A stretch of DNA of 64,000 bases from Pseudomonas fluorescens (GCF_902498185.1 NZ_CABVIX010000001.1:248001-312000); one strand, 5' to 3'; shown: positions 11,501-20,889, counted from the stretch's first letter. Notes: generated by a model from the letters alone, not told the origin. A program made the numbers and translations.

Positions 11501-11932
11501 CTTGGTTTCCGGCTTGCTGGAGGCCGTGGGCTCGACGGGCGTTTCCAGCAGGGTCATCCAGTCCTGCAAGTCAGGCGTCAATGGCGCGCCAGTGCCCGCC
11601 TGCGTCGAGACCTGATGGCCCTCGGGGTAGTCCGGGCCACGTTGCAGCTCGAACAGCACGGCTGCGCAGTGCTTGCAGTTGCGCCTGACCGGGCAGGTGC
11701 AGGTGCCTTGCACGTCCATGCGGTCCGTGCCCGGGCCAAGGGTGACCTGCTGGCGATAGCGCTCGCCGCCAGAACCGGTGCACAGCGCATGGATCACCCG
11801 GTCATCGATGGACTGGATCTGCACTCGGCCCAGCGCCTTGTATTCCCAGCCCCGGTCACGGGTCCGGCGCTCGAAGCAGGCGGCCCAGCCATCGCTGCCC
11901 CGCACATGGATCTGCGCTTCGCTCTGCTTCAC
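8591..11932 (-). CDS. SWIM-domain SNF2-family helicase
   Basis: The 1113-residue protein has a SWIM zinc motif near residues 80-115 (CTCPVRRNCKHC, the CxCx5CxH pattern). A SNF2 ATPase fills the C-terminal half: Walker A GDDMGLGKT, Walker B LDEAQ, the LTGTPMEN motif, then the second RecA lobe with QATDRAYRIGQ. It belongs with the bacterial Snf2/RapA-like proteins that act on nucleic acids; the substrate is unknown. Its start is 1 base after the csiV stop, so it is the last gene of mfd-csiV-SNF2. Association with mfd suggests a role in DNA repair or transcription; that is inference. Confidence 0.93.
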   Translation of the reverse strand: MKQSEAQIHVRGSDGWAACFERRTRDRGWEYKALGRVQIQSIDDRVIHALCTGSGGERYRQQVTLGPGTDRMDVQGTCTCPVRRNCKHCAAVLFELQRGPDYPEGHQVSTQAGTGAPLTPDLQDWMTLLETPVEPTASSKPETKGRALYYRLVANRDFCYLRVLKGTRQADGEINFGKISSFNELIYYPPRYVTEADTRLLRQIEARRPSGGMPDMVNLRDAWGAELLEAALATGRLMFESSAASLSPGPDCPAEFRWVRLDNGNYRGVWHIDNRATVVVPLEPLFYIDEQRNTAGRLLHALDPFIASSLSIAPDVPEHLVVPLSHRLNSLDRQVPTPATVRSEDLDGIMPVAHLSLGSLEFSAYMPKTGRMQRQLQHRAALAFDYDGLRATGSDEKPVTRVRDTLSQRIPRQPGAEQALRKALRDLGFKPATRQSKALPDSAGEMYQLPDDEAWLRFARNDLPRLREAGWKIDAHRDFAFNLQEVDDWYASLDEAPGHEWFDLELGIEVNGQRHSLLPIILHLLRSSPELLRPSELARRSDDEHLLIDLNRARHDSPALRVALPYGRIKTVMKTLGELYLGDDSSGPSLRLPTADAPRLNDMESLPLQWEGGARVRDLGRRLRDAREWQVEPPAGLNATLRPYQQQGLNWLQALRELGIGGILGDDMGLGKTLQTLAHLLLEKQAGRLQHPALAVMPTSLVPNWLDEAQRFAPALRVLALQGAGRNKHFKSLHDYDLILTTYALLPRDVAHHKAQPWHVLVLDEAQNIKNANSKAALATRELTANQRVCLTGTPMENNLGELWSLFHFLMPGWLGDSKRFTQDYRTPIERHGDRERMAHLASRIRPFLLRRTKEQVASELPPKTEMVHWVELSDAQRDTYETVRVAMDEKVRSEIARNGAARSQIVILDALLKLRQVCCDLRLVKGVEVKSSQTDKGKLGSLLEMLEELLSEGRRVLLFSQFTAMLSLIEQELQKRQVSYSLLTGDTRDRRAPVQEFQNGDTRVFLISLKAGGTGLNLTAADTVIHYDPWWNPASENQATDRAYRIGQDKPVFVFKLITRGTVEEKIQKLQQEKAALAAGLLDGGQAGQWRMEDEEIEALFAPLPGKRAGAK

Positions 11933-11933
11933 A

Positions 11934-12506
11934 TCACTGCTCCATCATCTCGGGGTCCAGCGTCGGGATCCTGCGCGCCCCCACAGGGGCTACCTTGAGC
12001 AGCAGCCCGAGGTGGCCACCGTCGAGGAAAGTCAGTTGGCCGGTCTTGAGGGTGCTGTTGCTCTGCCTGAACTGCTCGCTTTGCAGCACGCGCCCGTTGC
12101 CGTCGAGCTGGTTGACCCAGAAGGTCGCCTCGGCACCAATGAAGCGCGCCTGCACCAGGCTCAGGACGCCTTCGATGGGAAAGTGCCCGAACTGCTCCTC
12201 GCCTTCGCCCAGGGCAATGCGCACCGGCTCGCTGCCCACGGGTTGTCGCCAGGCCTTGTGCAGCAGCACGGTGTAGCTGGGTGTGGCCTGCAGGCGCGTC
12301 ACTTCGTCCGCGAGGGTGGTCGGTTGCACGGCCTCCTTGGCCAGGCGCGCCGCGCCGGTGCTCCAGTCTTCGGGAGCGAACGGGCTGATGATCGCGGGTA
12401 CGGCGTTCTGCCGTACCAGGATCATTTCCACCTGATACAGGCCTTCGGCGAAGGCGGCTGGCGCGAACAGCGCCAGCGACAGGGTCAGGTAACGGATGGC
12501 ACGCAT
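11934..12506 (-). CDS. CsiV-family periplasmic protein
   Basis: The 190-residue protein has a clear signal peptide (MRAIRYLTLSLALFAPAAFA) and then a mature part beginning EGLYQVEMILVRQNA, with late GGHLGLLLKVAP strands. This matches the CsiV family, first described in Vibrio as a peptidoglycan-binding activator of LpoA/PBP1a. The start follows GAAGGAAG. It begins 10 bases after the mfd stop and ends 1 base before the SNF2 start. Function here is by family only. Confidence 0.8.
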   Translation of the reverse strand: MRAIRYLTLSLALFAPAAFAEGLYQVEMILVRQNAVPAIISPFAPEDWSTGAARLAKEAVQPTTLADEVTRLQATPSYTVLLHKAWRQPVGSEPVRIALGEGEEQFGHFPIEGVLSLVQARFIGAEATFWVNQLDGNGRVLQSEQFRQSNSTLKTGQLTFLDGGHLGLLLKVAPVGARRIPTLDPEMMEQ

Positions 12507-12516
12507 GGATCTTCCT

Positions 12517-15500
12517 TCAGGCAGACGCGGGTGTCAGGCGCTCGAACAGCGCCTCGAGGGTATTGAAGCGTTCGTCGGCGCGCTCCATCGGCACCATGAA
12601 GCGGAACTGGGTCGCACCCTCGAACTTGTAGCGCTTGGGCTGGCCCTGGATCAGCTTGATCAGCGTCAGCGGCTCGACCGGGGTCTCGGCCTCGAAGTCG
12701 ATCTTGCCGCCGTTGGGACCGGCATCGACCTTCTTGATGCCGAGCTTCTCGGCCTGCAGCTTGAGCAGCGTCAGGCGCACCAGGTTCTTGGTGGGATCGG
12801 GCAGCAGGCCGAAGCGGTCGATCATCTCGACCTGCAGGTCCTTGAGGCCTTCTTCGTCCACCGCCGAGGCGATGCGCTTGTACAGGATCAGGCGGGCATG
12901 CACGTCGGGCAGGTAGTCCTCGGGGATCAGCGCCGGCAGGCGCAGGTTGATCTCGGGGCCACCGCCCAGCGGCTGGTCGAGATTCGGCTGGGTGCCCTTG
13001 CGGATGGCCTTGACCGCCCGTTCGAGCATTTCCATGTACAGGGTGAAACCGACGGCCTGGATCTGTCCGCTCTGGCCTTCGCCCAGCAGCTCGCCCGCGC
13101 CGCGGATTTCAAGGTCGTTGGTGGCCAGCACGAAGCCTGCGCCCAGGTCCTGGGTATTGGCGATGGCTTCGAGGCGTTTTTCAGCGTCCGCGCTGACCTT
13201 CTGCCGCGCTGGCGTCAGCAGGTAGGCGTAGGCCTGGTGGTGGCTGCGCCCGACCCGGCCGCGCAACTGGTGCAGCTGGGCCAGGCCGAACTTGTCGGCT
13301 CGCTCGATGATGATGGTGTTGGCGCTCGGCACGTCGATGCCTGTCTCGATGATGGTCGAGGCGATCAGCACGTTGAAGCGCTTGTGGTAGAAATCGCTCA
13401 TCACCTGTTCGAGATCGCGCTCGCGCATCTGCCCGTGGCCGATGCCGATACGTGCCTCGGGCACCAGCTCGGCGAGGTCGGCGGCGCATTTCTCGATGGT
13501 CTTGACGTCGTTGTGCAGGTAGTACACCTGGCCGCCGCGCAGCAGTTCACGCAGCAAGGCCTCCTTGACCGTGCTCTTGTTCTGCTCCATGACGAAGGTG
13601 CGCACCGACAGGCGCCGGGCAGGCGGGGTGGCGATGATCGACAGGTCGCGCATGCCGGCCACGGCCATGTTCAGCGTCCGCGGAATCGGCGTGGCGGTGA
13701 GCGTGAGGATGTCGACTTCGCTGCGCAGGGTCTTGAGCTGCTCTTTCTGGCGCACGCCAAAACGGTGTTCTTCGTCGATCACCACCAGGCCCAGGTCCTT
13801 GAAGCGCACGTCGTCCTGCAGCAGCTTGTGGGTGCCGATCAGGATGTCGATCTTGCCTTCGGCCAGTTCCGCGGCGGCGGCGTTGACCTCCTTGGCCGAC
13901 TTGAAGCGGCTCATCACCTCGACCGTTACCGGCCAGTCGGCGAAGCGGTCACGAAAACTGTTGTAGTGCTGCTGGGCGAGGAGGGTGGTAGGCACCAGTA
14001 CCGCCACCTGACGGCCGCTGTGCACGGCAATGAACGCCGCACGCATGGCCACTTCGGTCTTGCCGAAGCCCACGTCGCCGCACACCAGGCGGTCCATCGG
14101 CTTGGCGGCGAGCATGTCGTCGCGCACGGCCTCGATGGCGTTCTGCTGGTCGGGGGTTTCCTCGAAAGGGAAGCCTGCGCTGAACGTGGCGTAGTCACCG
14201 GCGGGGTCAGCAAAGGCATAGCCCTTGCGGGCGGCGCGGCGGGCATAGATATCGAGCAGCTCGGCGGCCACGTCGCGGACCTGTTCGGCTGCCTTGCGCT
14301 TGGCTTTCTGCCAGGCCTCGGAGCCGAGCCTGTGCAGCGGGGCAAGGGCATCGTCGGTGCCGGTGTAGCGGGCGATCAGGTGCAGGTTGGCCACCGGCAC
14401 GTAGAGCTTGGCGTTCTCGGCGTACTCCAGGGTCAGGAACTCGGCGGCCTGGTTGTCGATTTCGAGGGTCGCCAGGCCCAGGTAGCGGCCCACACCATGG
14501 TCGATGTGCACGACTGGAGCGCCTTCGCGCAGTTCGGTGAGGTTCTTGATCACCGCGTCGCTGGCGACTTCTCCACGTTTTTCGCGGCGCCTGCGCTGCA
14601 TGACGCGCTGGCCGAACAACGGGCTCTCGGCGATCAGCGCCAGCGCCGGTTCGTCCAGCACCAGGCCGTCATCGAGTGGCGCGATGGTGATCGCCAGGCG
14701 CTCGCTGCCGGTGATGAAGTCGGTCCAGCCTTCGACGGTCTTCGGGCGCAGCTTGAGGCGTTCGAGCAGCTCGAGCAGCACTTCGCGGCGGCCCGCCGAT
14801 TCGGCGGTGAACAGTACGCGGCCCGGGAACTGGTCGAGAAAGCCCGCCAGCTCGGCCAGCGGCTGGTTGGCCTTGGCTTCGATGGCCAGGTTGGGCAACG
14901 GCCTGGCCGGGAAGCTCTGGCGGCCACTGCCGGTATCCAGCGGCTCCGGGCTGACCACTACGCGCGGCCACTGCTTGAGCAGTGCGAAGCAGTCCTCGAC
15001 CGGCATGAACAGCTCGGCCGGTGGCAGCAGCGGGCGGGTCAGGTCGCCGCGTCGTTCTTCATAGCGTCCGCGCACATCATTCCAGAAGTGCTCCGCCGCC
15101 TGCTCGACCCCTGGCAGGGAGAACACCTGGGTGTCCTGGGGCAGGTAGTCGAAGAGGGTCGCGGTCTCTTCGAAGAACAGCGGCAGATAGTACTCGATGC
15201 CGGCGGGGATGATGCCGCTGGCCAGGTCCTGGAAGATCGCGCTGCGACGGAAGTCCACATCGAAGCGCTCGCGGAACCGTGCCTTGAAGCGGGTGACCTC
15301 TTCCTTCTGCAGCGGAAACTCGCGGGCCGGCAGCAGGCGTATCGAGTCGACCTTGTCGATCGAGCGCTGGGTCTCGGGGTCGAAGGTGCGCAGGGTCTCG
15401 ATCTCGTCGTCGAACAGATCGATGCGGTAGGGCAGCTTGCTGCCCATGGGGAACAGGTCGATCAAGGCCCCGCGCACGGCGAATTCACCGTGCTCGTACA

Positions 15501-15966
15501 CCGTGTCGACGCAGCGGTAGCCGCTGGCCTCGAGACGCGCGCGCATCTGCTCGACGTCGATCTTCTGGCCAATGTCCAGCACCAGGCTGGTGCCGAGCAG
15601 GAAGCGCGTCGGCGCCAGGCGGTGCAGGGCAGTGGTGATCGGCACCACCAGGATCCCGTGTTCGAGCTCCGGCAGCCGGTACAGGCTGGCGATACGCTGG
15701 GAAATGATGTCCTGGTGCGGCGAGAACAGGTCGTAGGGCAGGGTTTCCCAGTCGGGGAACGGCAGTACCGGCAGGTCAGGAGCGAAGAAGCGCAGCTCCC
15801 GTTCAAGGCGGTCGGCGGCCTGGCTGTCGGCGGTCAGCAGCAAGGTGAAGCGCTTGGCGCTGCTGGCGGCCTCGGCGATGGCCAGGGTCAGGGCGGCACC
15901 GGGAAGGCTGCCCCAGGTTTGTTTGCCAGCGGTTGCCGGCAGGTTCGGTAAGCGCAGTACAGACAC
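12517..15966 (-). CDS. mfd: Transcription-repair coupling factor Mfd
   Basis: The 1149-residue translocase removes RNA polymerase stalled at lesions and recruits UvrA. The N-terminal UvrB-like domains are followed by the RNA-polymerase-binding domain (VHIDHGVGRYLGLATLE). The translocase has Walker A GDVGFGKTEVAMRAAF, DEEHRFGVRQKE and TATPIPRTLNMA, and the TRCF domain is C-terminal. A GTG start at 15966 gives MSVLRLPNLPA, as in other pseudomonads, and a length equal to E. coli Mfd. The frame stays open further upstream but over non-conserved sequence. First gene of mfd-csiV-SNF2. Confidence 0.96.
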   Translation of the reverse strand: MSVLRLPNLPATAGKQTWGSLPGAALTLAIAEAASSAKRFTLLLTADSQAADRLERELRFFAPDLPVLPFPDWETLPYDLFSPHQDIISQRIASLYRLPELEHGILVVPITTALHRLAPTRFLLGTSLVLDIGQKIDVEQMRARLEASGYRCVDTVYEHGEFAVRGALIDLFPMGSKLPYRIDLFDDEIETLRTFDPETQRSIDKVDSIRLLPAREFPLQKEEVTRFKARFRERFDVDFRRSAIFQDLASGIIPAGIEYYLPLFFEETATLFDYLPQDTQVFSLPGVEQAAEHFWNDVRGRYEERRGDLTRPLLPPAELFMPVEDCFALLKQWPRVVVSPEPLDTGSGRQSFPARPLPNLAIEAKANQPLAELAGFLDQFPGRVLFTAESAGRREVLLELLERLKLRPKTVEGWTDFITGSERLAITIAPLDDGLVLDEPALALIAESPLFGQRVMQRRRREKRGEVASDAVIKNLTELREGAPVVHIDHGVGRYLGLATLEIDNQAAEFLTLEYAENAKLYVPVANLHLIARYTGTDDALAPLHRLGSEAWQKAKRKAAEQVRDVAAELLDIYARRAARKGYAFADPAGDYATFSAGFPFEETPDQQNAIEAVRDDMLAAKPMDRLVCGDVGFGKTEVAMRAAFIAVHSGRQVAVLVPTTLLAQQHYNSFRDRFADWPVTVEVMSRFKSAKEVNAAAAELAEGKIDILIGTHKLLQDDVRFKDLGLVVIDEEHRFGVRQKEQLKTLRSEVDILTLTATPIPRTLNMAVAGMRDLSIIATPPARRLSVRTFVMEQNKSTVKEALLRELLRGGQVYYLHNDVKTIEKCAADLAELVPEARIGIGHGQMRERDLEQVMSDFYHKRFNVLIASTIIETGIDVPSANTIIIERADKFGLAQLHQLRGRVGRSHHQAYAYLLTPARQKVSADAEKRLEAIANTQDLGAGFVLATNDLEIRGAGELLGEGQSGQIQAVGFTLYMEMLERAVKAIRKGTQPNLDQPLGGGPEINLRLPALIPEDYLPDVHARLILYKRIASAVDEEGLKDLQVEMIDRFGLLPDPTKNLVRLTLLKLQAEKLGIKKVDAGPNGGKIDFEAETPVEPLTLIKLIQGQPKRYKFEGATQFRFMVPMERADERFNTLEALFERLTPASA

Positions 15967-16148
15967 GGGAGGTGGAACTCCAACGTTGCGGCAAAGAGGT
16001 CGATTGTACCGGGCCAGGGGGCTTGCTGTCAGGTTTGCAAGGGCGTTGCGGCGGCCTTTGCTGATGGCGATAGGCGCGCATTGCCCGAACCGTTGAGGGA
16101 AGTCATAATGTAGCCCCTTTTTTCTGTCCCTACATGTGGAAGGTTCCC

Positions 16149-17597
16149 GTGACTCAGAAGCCCGACCAGTGTCTTGGTGAGTGGATTGATCGTGAAGCAC
16201 TCGCGGAAGCGATGATCCCGCTTATCGGTCAGCTCTACCGCAATAACAATGTGGTGAGCTCGATCTATGGCCGCAGCCTGATCAACCGTTCGGTGATCTC
16301 GATCCTCAAGGCGCACCGCTTTGCCCGTCACCGCCAGGCTGACGAGACCGAGCTGTCCGTCCACGAGACGTTCCCCCTGCTCAAGGCGATGAGCGAGCTG
16401 AAACTGGGCGCCGCTTCGGTCGACCTGGGCAAGCTGGCCAACAAGTTCAAGGTACAGGGCAACGGCCGCAGCGCCGAGCAGTTCGTGCGTGAAGAGCTGG
16501 CTGAGGTGGTCGGCAAGCAGAACGGCGGCGCGCGCAAGGGCACCGACGTTGTGCTGTACGGTTTCGGCCGCATCGGCCGCCTGCTGGCGCGCATCCTGAT
16601 CGAGAAGACCGGTGGTGGCGACGGCCTGCGACTGCGCGCCATCGTCGTGCGCAAGGGCGCCGAGAACGACCTGGTCAAGCGTGCCAGCCTGCTGCGCCGT
16701 GACTCGGTGCATGGTCCTTTCGATGGCACCATCACCATCGATGAAGCCAACAACACCATCACTGCGAACGGCAACCTGATCCAGGTGATCTACGCGAAGA
16801 GCCCGAGCGAAGTCGACTACACCCAGTACGGCATCGACAACGCGCTGATCGTCGACAACACCGGCGTATGGCGTGACGCCGACGGCCTGGGCCAGCACCT
16901 GGCCTGCCCGGGCGCCGCCCGTGTGATCCTCACCGCACCTGGCAAGGGCGCGCTGAAGAACATCGTTCATGGCATCAACCATGGCGAAATCACCGCTGAC
17001 GACAAGATCGTCTCGGCCGCCTCCTGCACCACCAACGCCATCGTGCCGGTGCTCAAGGCAGTCAATGACCAGTACGGCATCATCAATGGTCACGTCGAAA
17101 CCGTTCACTCGTTCACCAACGACCAGAACCTGATCGACAACTTCCACAAGGGCAGCCGCCGTGGCCGCGCCGCGCCGCTGAACATGGTCATCACCGAAAC
17201 CGGTGCTGCCACTGCAGCCGCCAAGGCACTGCCAGTGCTCAAGGGCAAGTTGACCGGCAACGCCATCCGCGTGCCGACGCCGAACGTGTCCATGGCCATT
17301 CTCAACCTGAACCTCGAGAAGCCTACTTCGCGCGAAGAGATCAACGAGTACCTGCGCCAGACCGCCATGCATTCCGATCTGCACAAGCAGATCGACTACG
17401 TGAGCTCCCAGGAAGTGGTCTCCACCGACTTCGTCGGCTCGCGTCACGCCGGAGTGGTCGACGCCGAAGCGACCATCTGCAATGACAACCGCGTTGTACT
17501 GTACGTCTGGTACGACAACGAATTCGGTTACAGCTGCCAGGTTGTGCGTGTGATGGAAGACATGTCGGGCGTTAATCCGCCGGCGTTTCCACAGTAA
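16149..17597 (+). CDS. gap: Glyceraldehyde-3-phosphate dehydrogenase, long form
   Basis: The 482-residue protein has about 120 extra N-terminal residues ahead of the usual NAD-binding GFGRIGR motif, as in the Pseudomonas second GAPDH (GapB-like, about 460-490 residues). The catalytic Cys293 lies in SAASCTTNAIVP and the C-terminal WYDNEFGYS is intact. The GTG at 16149 (MTQKPDQ) has GGAAGG 7 bases upstream, whereas the ATG at 16134 has no ribosome site. A terminator follows at 17616. It is divergent from mfd. The long form is thought to favour gluconeogenesis. Confidence 0.93.
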   Translation: MTQKPDQCLGEWIDREALAEAMIPLIGQLYRNNNVVSSIYGRSLINRSVISILKAHRFARHRQADETELSVHETFPLLKAMSELKLGAASVDLGKLANKFKVQGNGRSAEQFVREELAEVVGKQNGGARKGTDVVLYGFGRIGRLLARILIEKTGGGDGLRLRAIVVRKGAENDLVKRASLLRRDSVHGPFDGTITIDEANNTITANGNLIQVIYAKSPSEVDYTQYGIDNALIVDNTGVWRDADGLGQHLACPGAARVILTAPGKGALKNIVHGINHGEITADDKIVSAASCTTNAIVPVLKAVNDQYGIINGHVETVHSFTNDQNLIDNFHKGSRRGRAAPLNMVITETGAATAAAKALPVLKGKLTGNAIRVPTPNVSMAILNLNLEKPTSREEINEYLRQTAMHSDLHKQIDYVSSQEVVSTDFVGSRHAGVVDAEATICNDNRVVLYVWYDNEFGYSCQVVRVMEDMSGVNPPAFPQ

Positions 17598-17615
17598 GCG
17601 ATTGGCGTTGTGAAG

Positions 17616-17644
17616 ACGGGAGCCTCTGGGCTCCCGTTTTTTTT
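17616..17644 (+). terminator. Rho-independent terminator of gap
   Basis: A 9-bp perfect stem ACGGGAGCC/GGCTCCCGT with a 4-base loop is followed by an unbroken run of eight T. Confidence 0.95.
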
Positions 17645-18029
17645 GGTGCATGTCTTGATTCATGCAGCGCCGCGCAAATCGAGCGCCGCCCGCGCGGCGC
17701 TTCGCGGGTAAACCCGCTCCCACATTGGTTGCAACGTGCCATGGCCTGTTGGATTTGGGTTGTCAGCCTTGGTGCATGGCATGAGAGTGTGCACTGGATG
17801 ACTCTTCGAGTTTTTTCCGGGACAATATGCCGCCTTGTTTTTTGGACAAGTTGATGTTTGTCCAAGGCATGTAGTGCACGCGAAAATAGCCTACGACGCG
17901 ACCAAGGGTTAATGTGCGCGGCGTTCACGCTTGATTAGACTGCACCCGAATTTTTTCATGACGCCACAGGCGGCATGATCGCGCCCCGCCGGCCAGTCAG
18001 GCCCGCGGGCCAGTTCTGAAGGAGTACGC
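17645..18029. other. gap-sthA intergenic region with one REP element
   Basis: This 385-base stretch has no convincing gene. A REP element lies at 17685-17727, with palindrome GCGGGTAAACCCGC at 17704-17717 and the usual CTCCCAC tail. The rest is the sthA upstream region, including CTTGATTAGACT near 17929, which could hold a promoter. GAAGGAG just before the sthA ATG is a strong ribosome site. Confidence 0.7.
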
Positions 18030-19424
18030 ATGGCTGTCTACAACTACGACGTAGTGGTGCTGGGTTCCGGCCCGGCCGGAGAAGGCGCGGCAATGAATGC
18101 CGCCAAAGCAGGACGCAAGGTCGCGATGGTCGACAGCCGCCGTCAGGTCGGCGGCAACTGCACCCACCTGGGTACCATCCCGTCCAAGGCCCTGCGTCAC
18201 TCGGTGCGCCAGATCATGCAGTTCAACACCAACCCGATGTTCCGGGCCATTGGTGATCCGCGCTGGTTCTCGTTCCCGGACGTGCTCAAGAGCGCCGAGA
18301 AGGTGATCTCCAAGCAGGTGGCCTCACGCACCGGCTACTACGCCCGCAACCGCGTCGACGTGTTCATCGGCACCGGCAGCTTCGCCGACGAGCAGACCAT
18401 CGAAGTGGTCTGCCCCAACGGCGTGGTCGAGAAACTGGTGGCCAAGCACATCATCATCGCCACCGGCTCGCGCCCTTATCGCCCGGCCGATATCGACTTC
18501 AATCACCCGCGTATCTACGATAGCGATACCATCCTCAGCCTGGGCCACACCCCGCGAAAGCTGATCGTCTATGGCGCCGGGGTCATCGGCTGCGAGTACG
18601 CGTCGATCTTCAGCGGCCTGGGCGTGCTGATCGAGCTGGTCGACAACCGCGGCCAGCTGCTGAGCTTCCTGGATTCGGAAATCTCCCAGGCGCTGAGCTA
18701 TCACTTCAGCAACAACAACATCACCGTACGCCACAACGAGGAATACGAGCGGGTCGAAGGGCTGGACAACGGGGTGATCCTGCACCTCAAGTCGGGCAAG
18801 AAGATCAAGGCCGATGCCTTGCTGTGGTGCAACGGCCGTACCGGCAATACCGACAAGCTGGGCCTGGAGAACATCGGCATCAAGGTCAACAGCCGGGGCC
18901 AGATCGAAGTCGACGAGGCCTACCGCACCGTGGTGCCGAACATCTATGGCGCCGGAGACGTGATCGGCTGGCCGAGCCTGGCCAGTGCCGCCCACGACCA
19001 GGGCCGCTCCGCCGCGGGCAGCATCGTCGACAATGGCAGCTGGCGCTTCGTCAACGACGTACCGACCGGCATCTACACCATTCCGGAGATCAGCTCGATC
19101 GGCAAGAACGAGCAGGAGCTGACCCAGGCGAAGGTGCCTTACGAAGTAGGCAAGGCATTCTTCAAGAGCATGGCGCGCGCGCAGATCGCCGGTGAGCCCC
19201 AGGGCATGCTGAAGATCCTGTTCCATCGCGAGACGTTGCAGATCCTGGGCGTGCACTGCTTCGGCTACCAGGCCTCGGAGATCGTGCACATCGGCCAGGC
19301 GATCATGGATCAGCCGGGTGATCGAAATACCCTGAAGTATTTCGTCAACACCACCTTCAACTACCCGACCATGGCCGAGGCCTACCGGGTTGCCGCCTAC
19401 GACGGCCTCAACCGGCTTTTTTGA
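18030..19424 (+). CDS. sthA: Soluble pyridine nucleotide transhydrogenase
   Basis: The 464-residue FAD protein exchanges reducing equivalents between NADPH and NAD+. The FAD-binding [15 protein letters not shown] lies at the N-terminus and a second dinucleotide fold ([17 protein letters not shown]) in the middle. The region that carries the CxxxxC redox pair in related lipoamide dehydrogenases reads [14 protein letters not shown] here. Only the first Cys is kept, which is the hallmark of SthA. Length is typical. The strong GAAGGAG site fixes the start. Confidence 0.97.
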   Translation: MAVYNYDVVVLGSGPAGEGAAMNAAKAGRKVAMVDSRRQVGGNCTHLGTIPSKALRHSVRQIMQFNTNPMFRAIGDPRWFSFPDVLKSAEKVISKQVASRTGYYARNRVDVFIGTGSFADEQTIEVVCPNGVVEKLVAKHIIIATGSRPYRPADIDFNHPRIYDSDTILSLGHTPRKLIVYGAGVIGCEYASIFSGLGVLIELVDNRGQLLSFLDSEISQALSYHFSNNNITVRHNEEYERVEGLDNGVILHLKSGKKIKADALLWCNGRTGNTDKLGLENIGIKVNSRGQIEVDEAYRTVVPNIYGAGDVIGWPSLASAAHDQGRSAAGSIVDNGSWRFVNDVPTGIYTIPEISSIGKNEQELTQAKVPYEVGKAFFKSMARAQIAGEPQGMLKILFHRETLQILGVHCFGYQASEIVHIGQAIMDQPGDRNTLKYFVNTTFNYPTMAEAYRVAAYDGLNRLF

Positions 19425-19428
19425 GCGG

Positions 19429-19457
19429 CTCCGGCCGGTGGCCTGAGCCGGCCGGAG
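19429..19457. terminator. GC-rich hairpin between convergent sthA and GDPD genes
   Basis: Perfect 10-bp inverted repeat CTCCGGCCGG/CCGGCCGGAG with a 9-base loop, directly after the sthA stop. No T-run follows, so its role as terminator is likely but not certain. Confidence 0.6.
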
Positions 19458-19466
19458 AGAACGATT

Positions 19467-20189
19467 TCAGCCCTTCCCAAGGGTGGTACTGGCCAAACCG
19501 GGAAAGTCTGTAATCAGGCTGTCTACGCCGAAATCAGCGAGCCTGCGCATCAGCGCCGGTTCGTTGACTGTCCAGACCGACACGTGCAATCCCTGGCGCT
19601 GCGCCTTGAGCAGGCGCTCGGGCGTGCACAGCGTCCAGTTCAGCGCGAGCAGGTTGCAGCCGTAGTTCTGCGCGACCTTCAGCGGGTCGAGCCAGGCGTA
19701 CTCGGCAACCAGGCCGCGGGCGATGTCCGGGGTCAATTCAAGGGCTGCAGCCAGCACTTCGCGCGAGCTCGAGGTGATGGTGATGCGCTCGAGCAGGCCA
19801 AAGCGCTGGGCCATTTCCCGAATGGCCAGGACCGTGCTGGCCGCACGAGTGCGCGAGGCGCTCTTGACCTCCAGCTGCCAGTGCTCGAAGTCGCATTTCT
19901 CGAACAGTTCCTCAAGACGCGGAACAGGGCAGGGCTGTACCCAGCCCGGCCCGCCCTTGCGTGCATCGATCAGGACAAGGTCGGCGGCACTGTGCTCGAC
20001 CACCTTGCCGCGCCGGCCGGTGGTGCGCTTGAGCGTCGGGTCATGGATCACCATCAGTTCGTTGTCAGCCGACAGGTGCAGGTCCAGCTCGCATCGGCGC
20101 ACGCCGTGCTCCAGGCACTGGCGAAAGCTGGTCAGGGTGTTTTCGGGGGCTTCGCCCTTGGCGCCACGGTGGCCGTAAATCAGGGTCAC
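19467..20189 (-). CDS. Glycerophosphodiester phosphodiesterase
   Basis: The 240-residue cytoplasmic GDPD enzyme (no signal peptide, UgpQ-like length) hydrolyses glycerophosphodiesters to glycerol-3-phosphate and an alcohol. Motifs: GHRGAKGEAPENT at the N-terminus (catalytic His and Arg, metal-binding Glu), CELDLHLSADNELMVIHD (metal ligands and second His), and VSVWTVNE plus DSLITDFP at the C-terminus. It faces sthA and precedes the PilZ gene by 27 bases on the plus-strand coordinate, so the two minus genes may be co-transcribed. Confidence 0.92.
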   Translation of the reverse strand: MTLIYGHRGAKGEAPENTLTSFRQCLEHGVRRCELDLHLSADNELMVIHDPTLKRTTGRRGKVVEHSAADLVLIDARKGGPGWVQPCPVPRLEELFEKCDFEHWQLEVKSASRTRAASTVLAIREMAQRFGLLERITITSSSREVLAAALELTPDIARGLVAEYAWLDPLKVAQNYGCNLLALNWTLCTPERLLKAQRQGLHVSVWTVNEPALMRRLADFGVDSLITDFPGLASTTLGKG

Positions 20190-20216
20190 GTTCGTTCCTT
20201 CAGGATGTGATGAGGC

Positions 20217-20795
20217 TCAGGGGGCGTTCTGTTCCAATGCCTGGCGGCGCTGCTGTTGCTGGCGCTGCAGGATGTAGCGGGCCAGCAGTTGGCGCTGGGC
20301 ATCGCTGGTTTCGATAAATTCGGTACCAACCTCGAACTGCCCATCCGGGCGCGCGTCGCAGTGCACGACCCTGGCCCGCAGCAGCAAGCCGAGTGCCTGG
20401 GGCATCAGGACCATCTTAACGGCGACACGCGTGCCAGGCGCGACCGTGTGGGATTGCACGAATTCGACGCCGCCTTCGGACAGCACCACCGCACGCGGCT
20501 CGCCAATCTGCCCGAGCAGTGTCTGGGCGACCACGGCGCTGAGCAGGTCGATGCGTTTGTTCTGGGCCTTGAGAAACGCCGCCAGGGTACGGTCCTTGTC
20601 GCTGAGCTGGCGCAACAGATGCTGGGACTCGAACTCGCTCAGGTGCAATTCACTGAGCAGGTTGAACAGCGGTGACGCATCTTGCAACACGTCTGCCTCA
20701 AGGCCTTCGGCCGCGCTCAGCGGGCTAATTTCCAGTGCGATCCTGTCCTCGATACGGTAGTATTCGCGGCGATCTTCTTCATCCAATGTCGTCAT
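20217..20795 (-). CDS. PilZ-domain protein
   Basis: The 192-residue protein begins with DEEDRREYYRIEDRIALE, resembling the arginine motif of PilZ c-di-GMP receptors at an N-terminal YcgR-like position. A second PilZ-like barrel lies near residues 95-160 (PRAVVLSEGGVEF.....PGTRVAVKMVL). The usual (D/N)xSxxG reads VLSEGG, so the first position is not Asp/Asn and nucleotide binding is uncertain. The C-terminus is Gln-rich. It is divergent from lolC and upstream of the GDPD gene. Partner and output are unknown. Confidence 0.8.
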   Translation of the reverse strand: MTTLDEEDRREYYRIEDRIALEISPLSAAEGLEADVLQDASPLFNLLSELHLSEFESQHLLRQLSDKDRTLAAFLKAQNKRIDLLSAVVAQTLLGQIGEPRAVVLSEGGVEFVQSHTVAPGTRVAVKMVLMPQALGLLLRARVVHCDARPDGQFEVGTEFIETSDAQRQLLARYILQRQQQQRRQALEQNAP

Positions 20796-20889
20796 GGCGA
20801 ACCCATGGTAGCGGCGGTGGTCTGAGTGTAAAGCTGCTCATCAAGCCCCGCCACAAGGACGTTCCCCTTTCATCCGAACAAGCCCCGAC

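Noticed and set aside
12496-15951. Very long open frame (1151 codons) on the plus strand opposite mfd
   Set aside because: It mirrors mfd and arises from the third-position GC bias of the coding strand; the translation has no family motif and mfd is certain.
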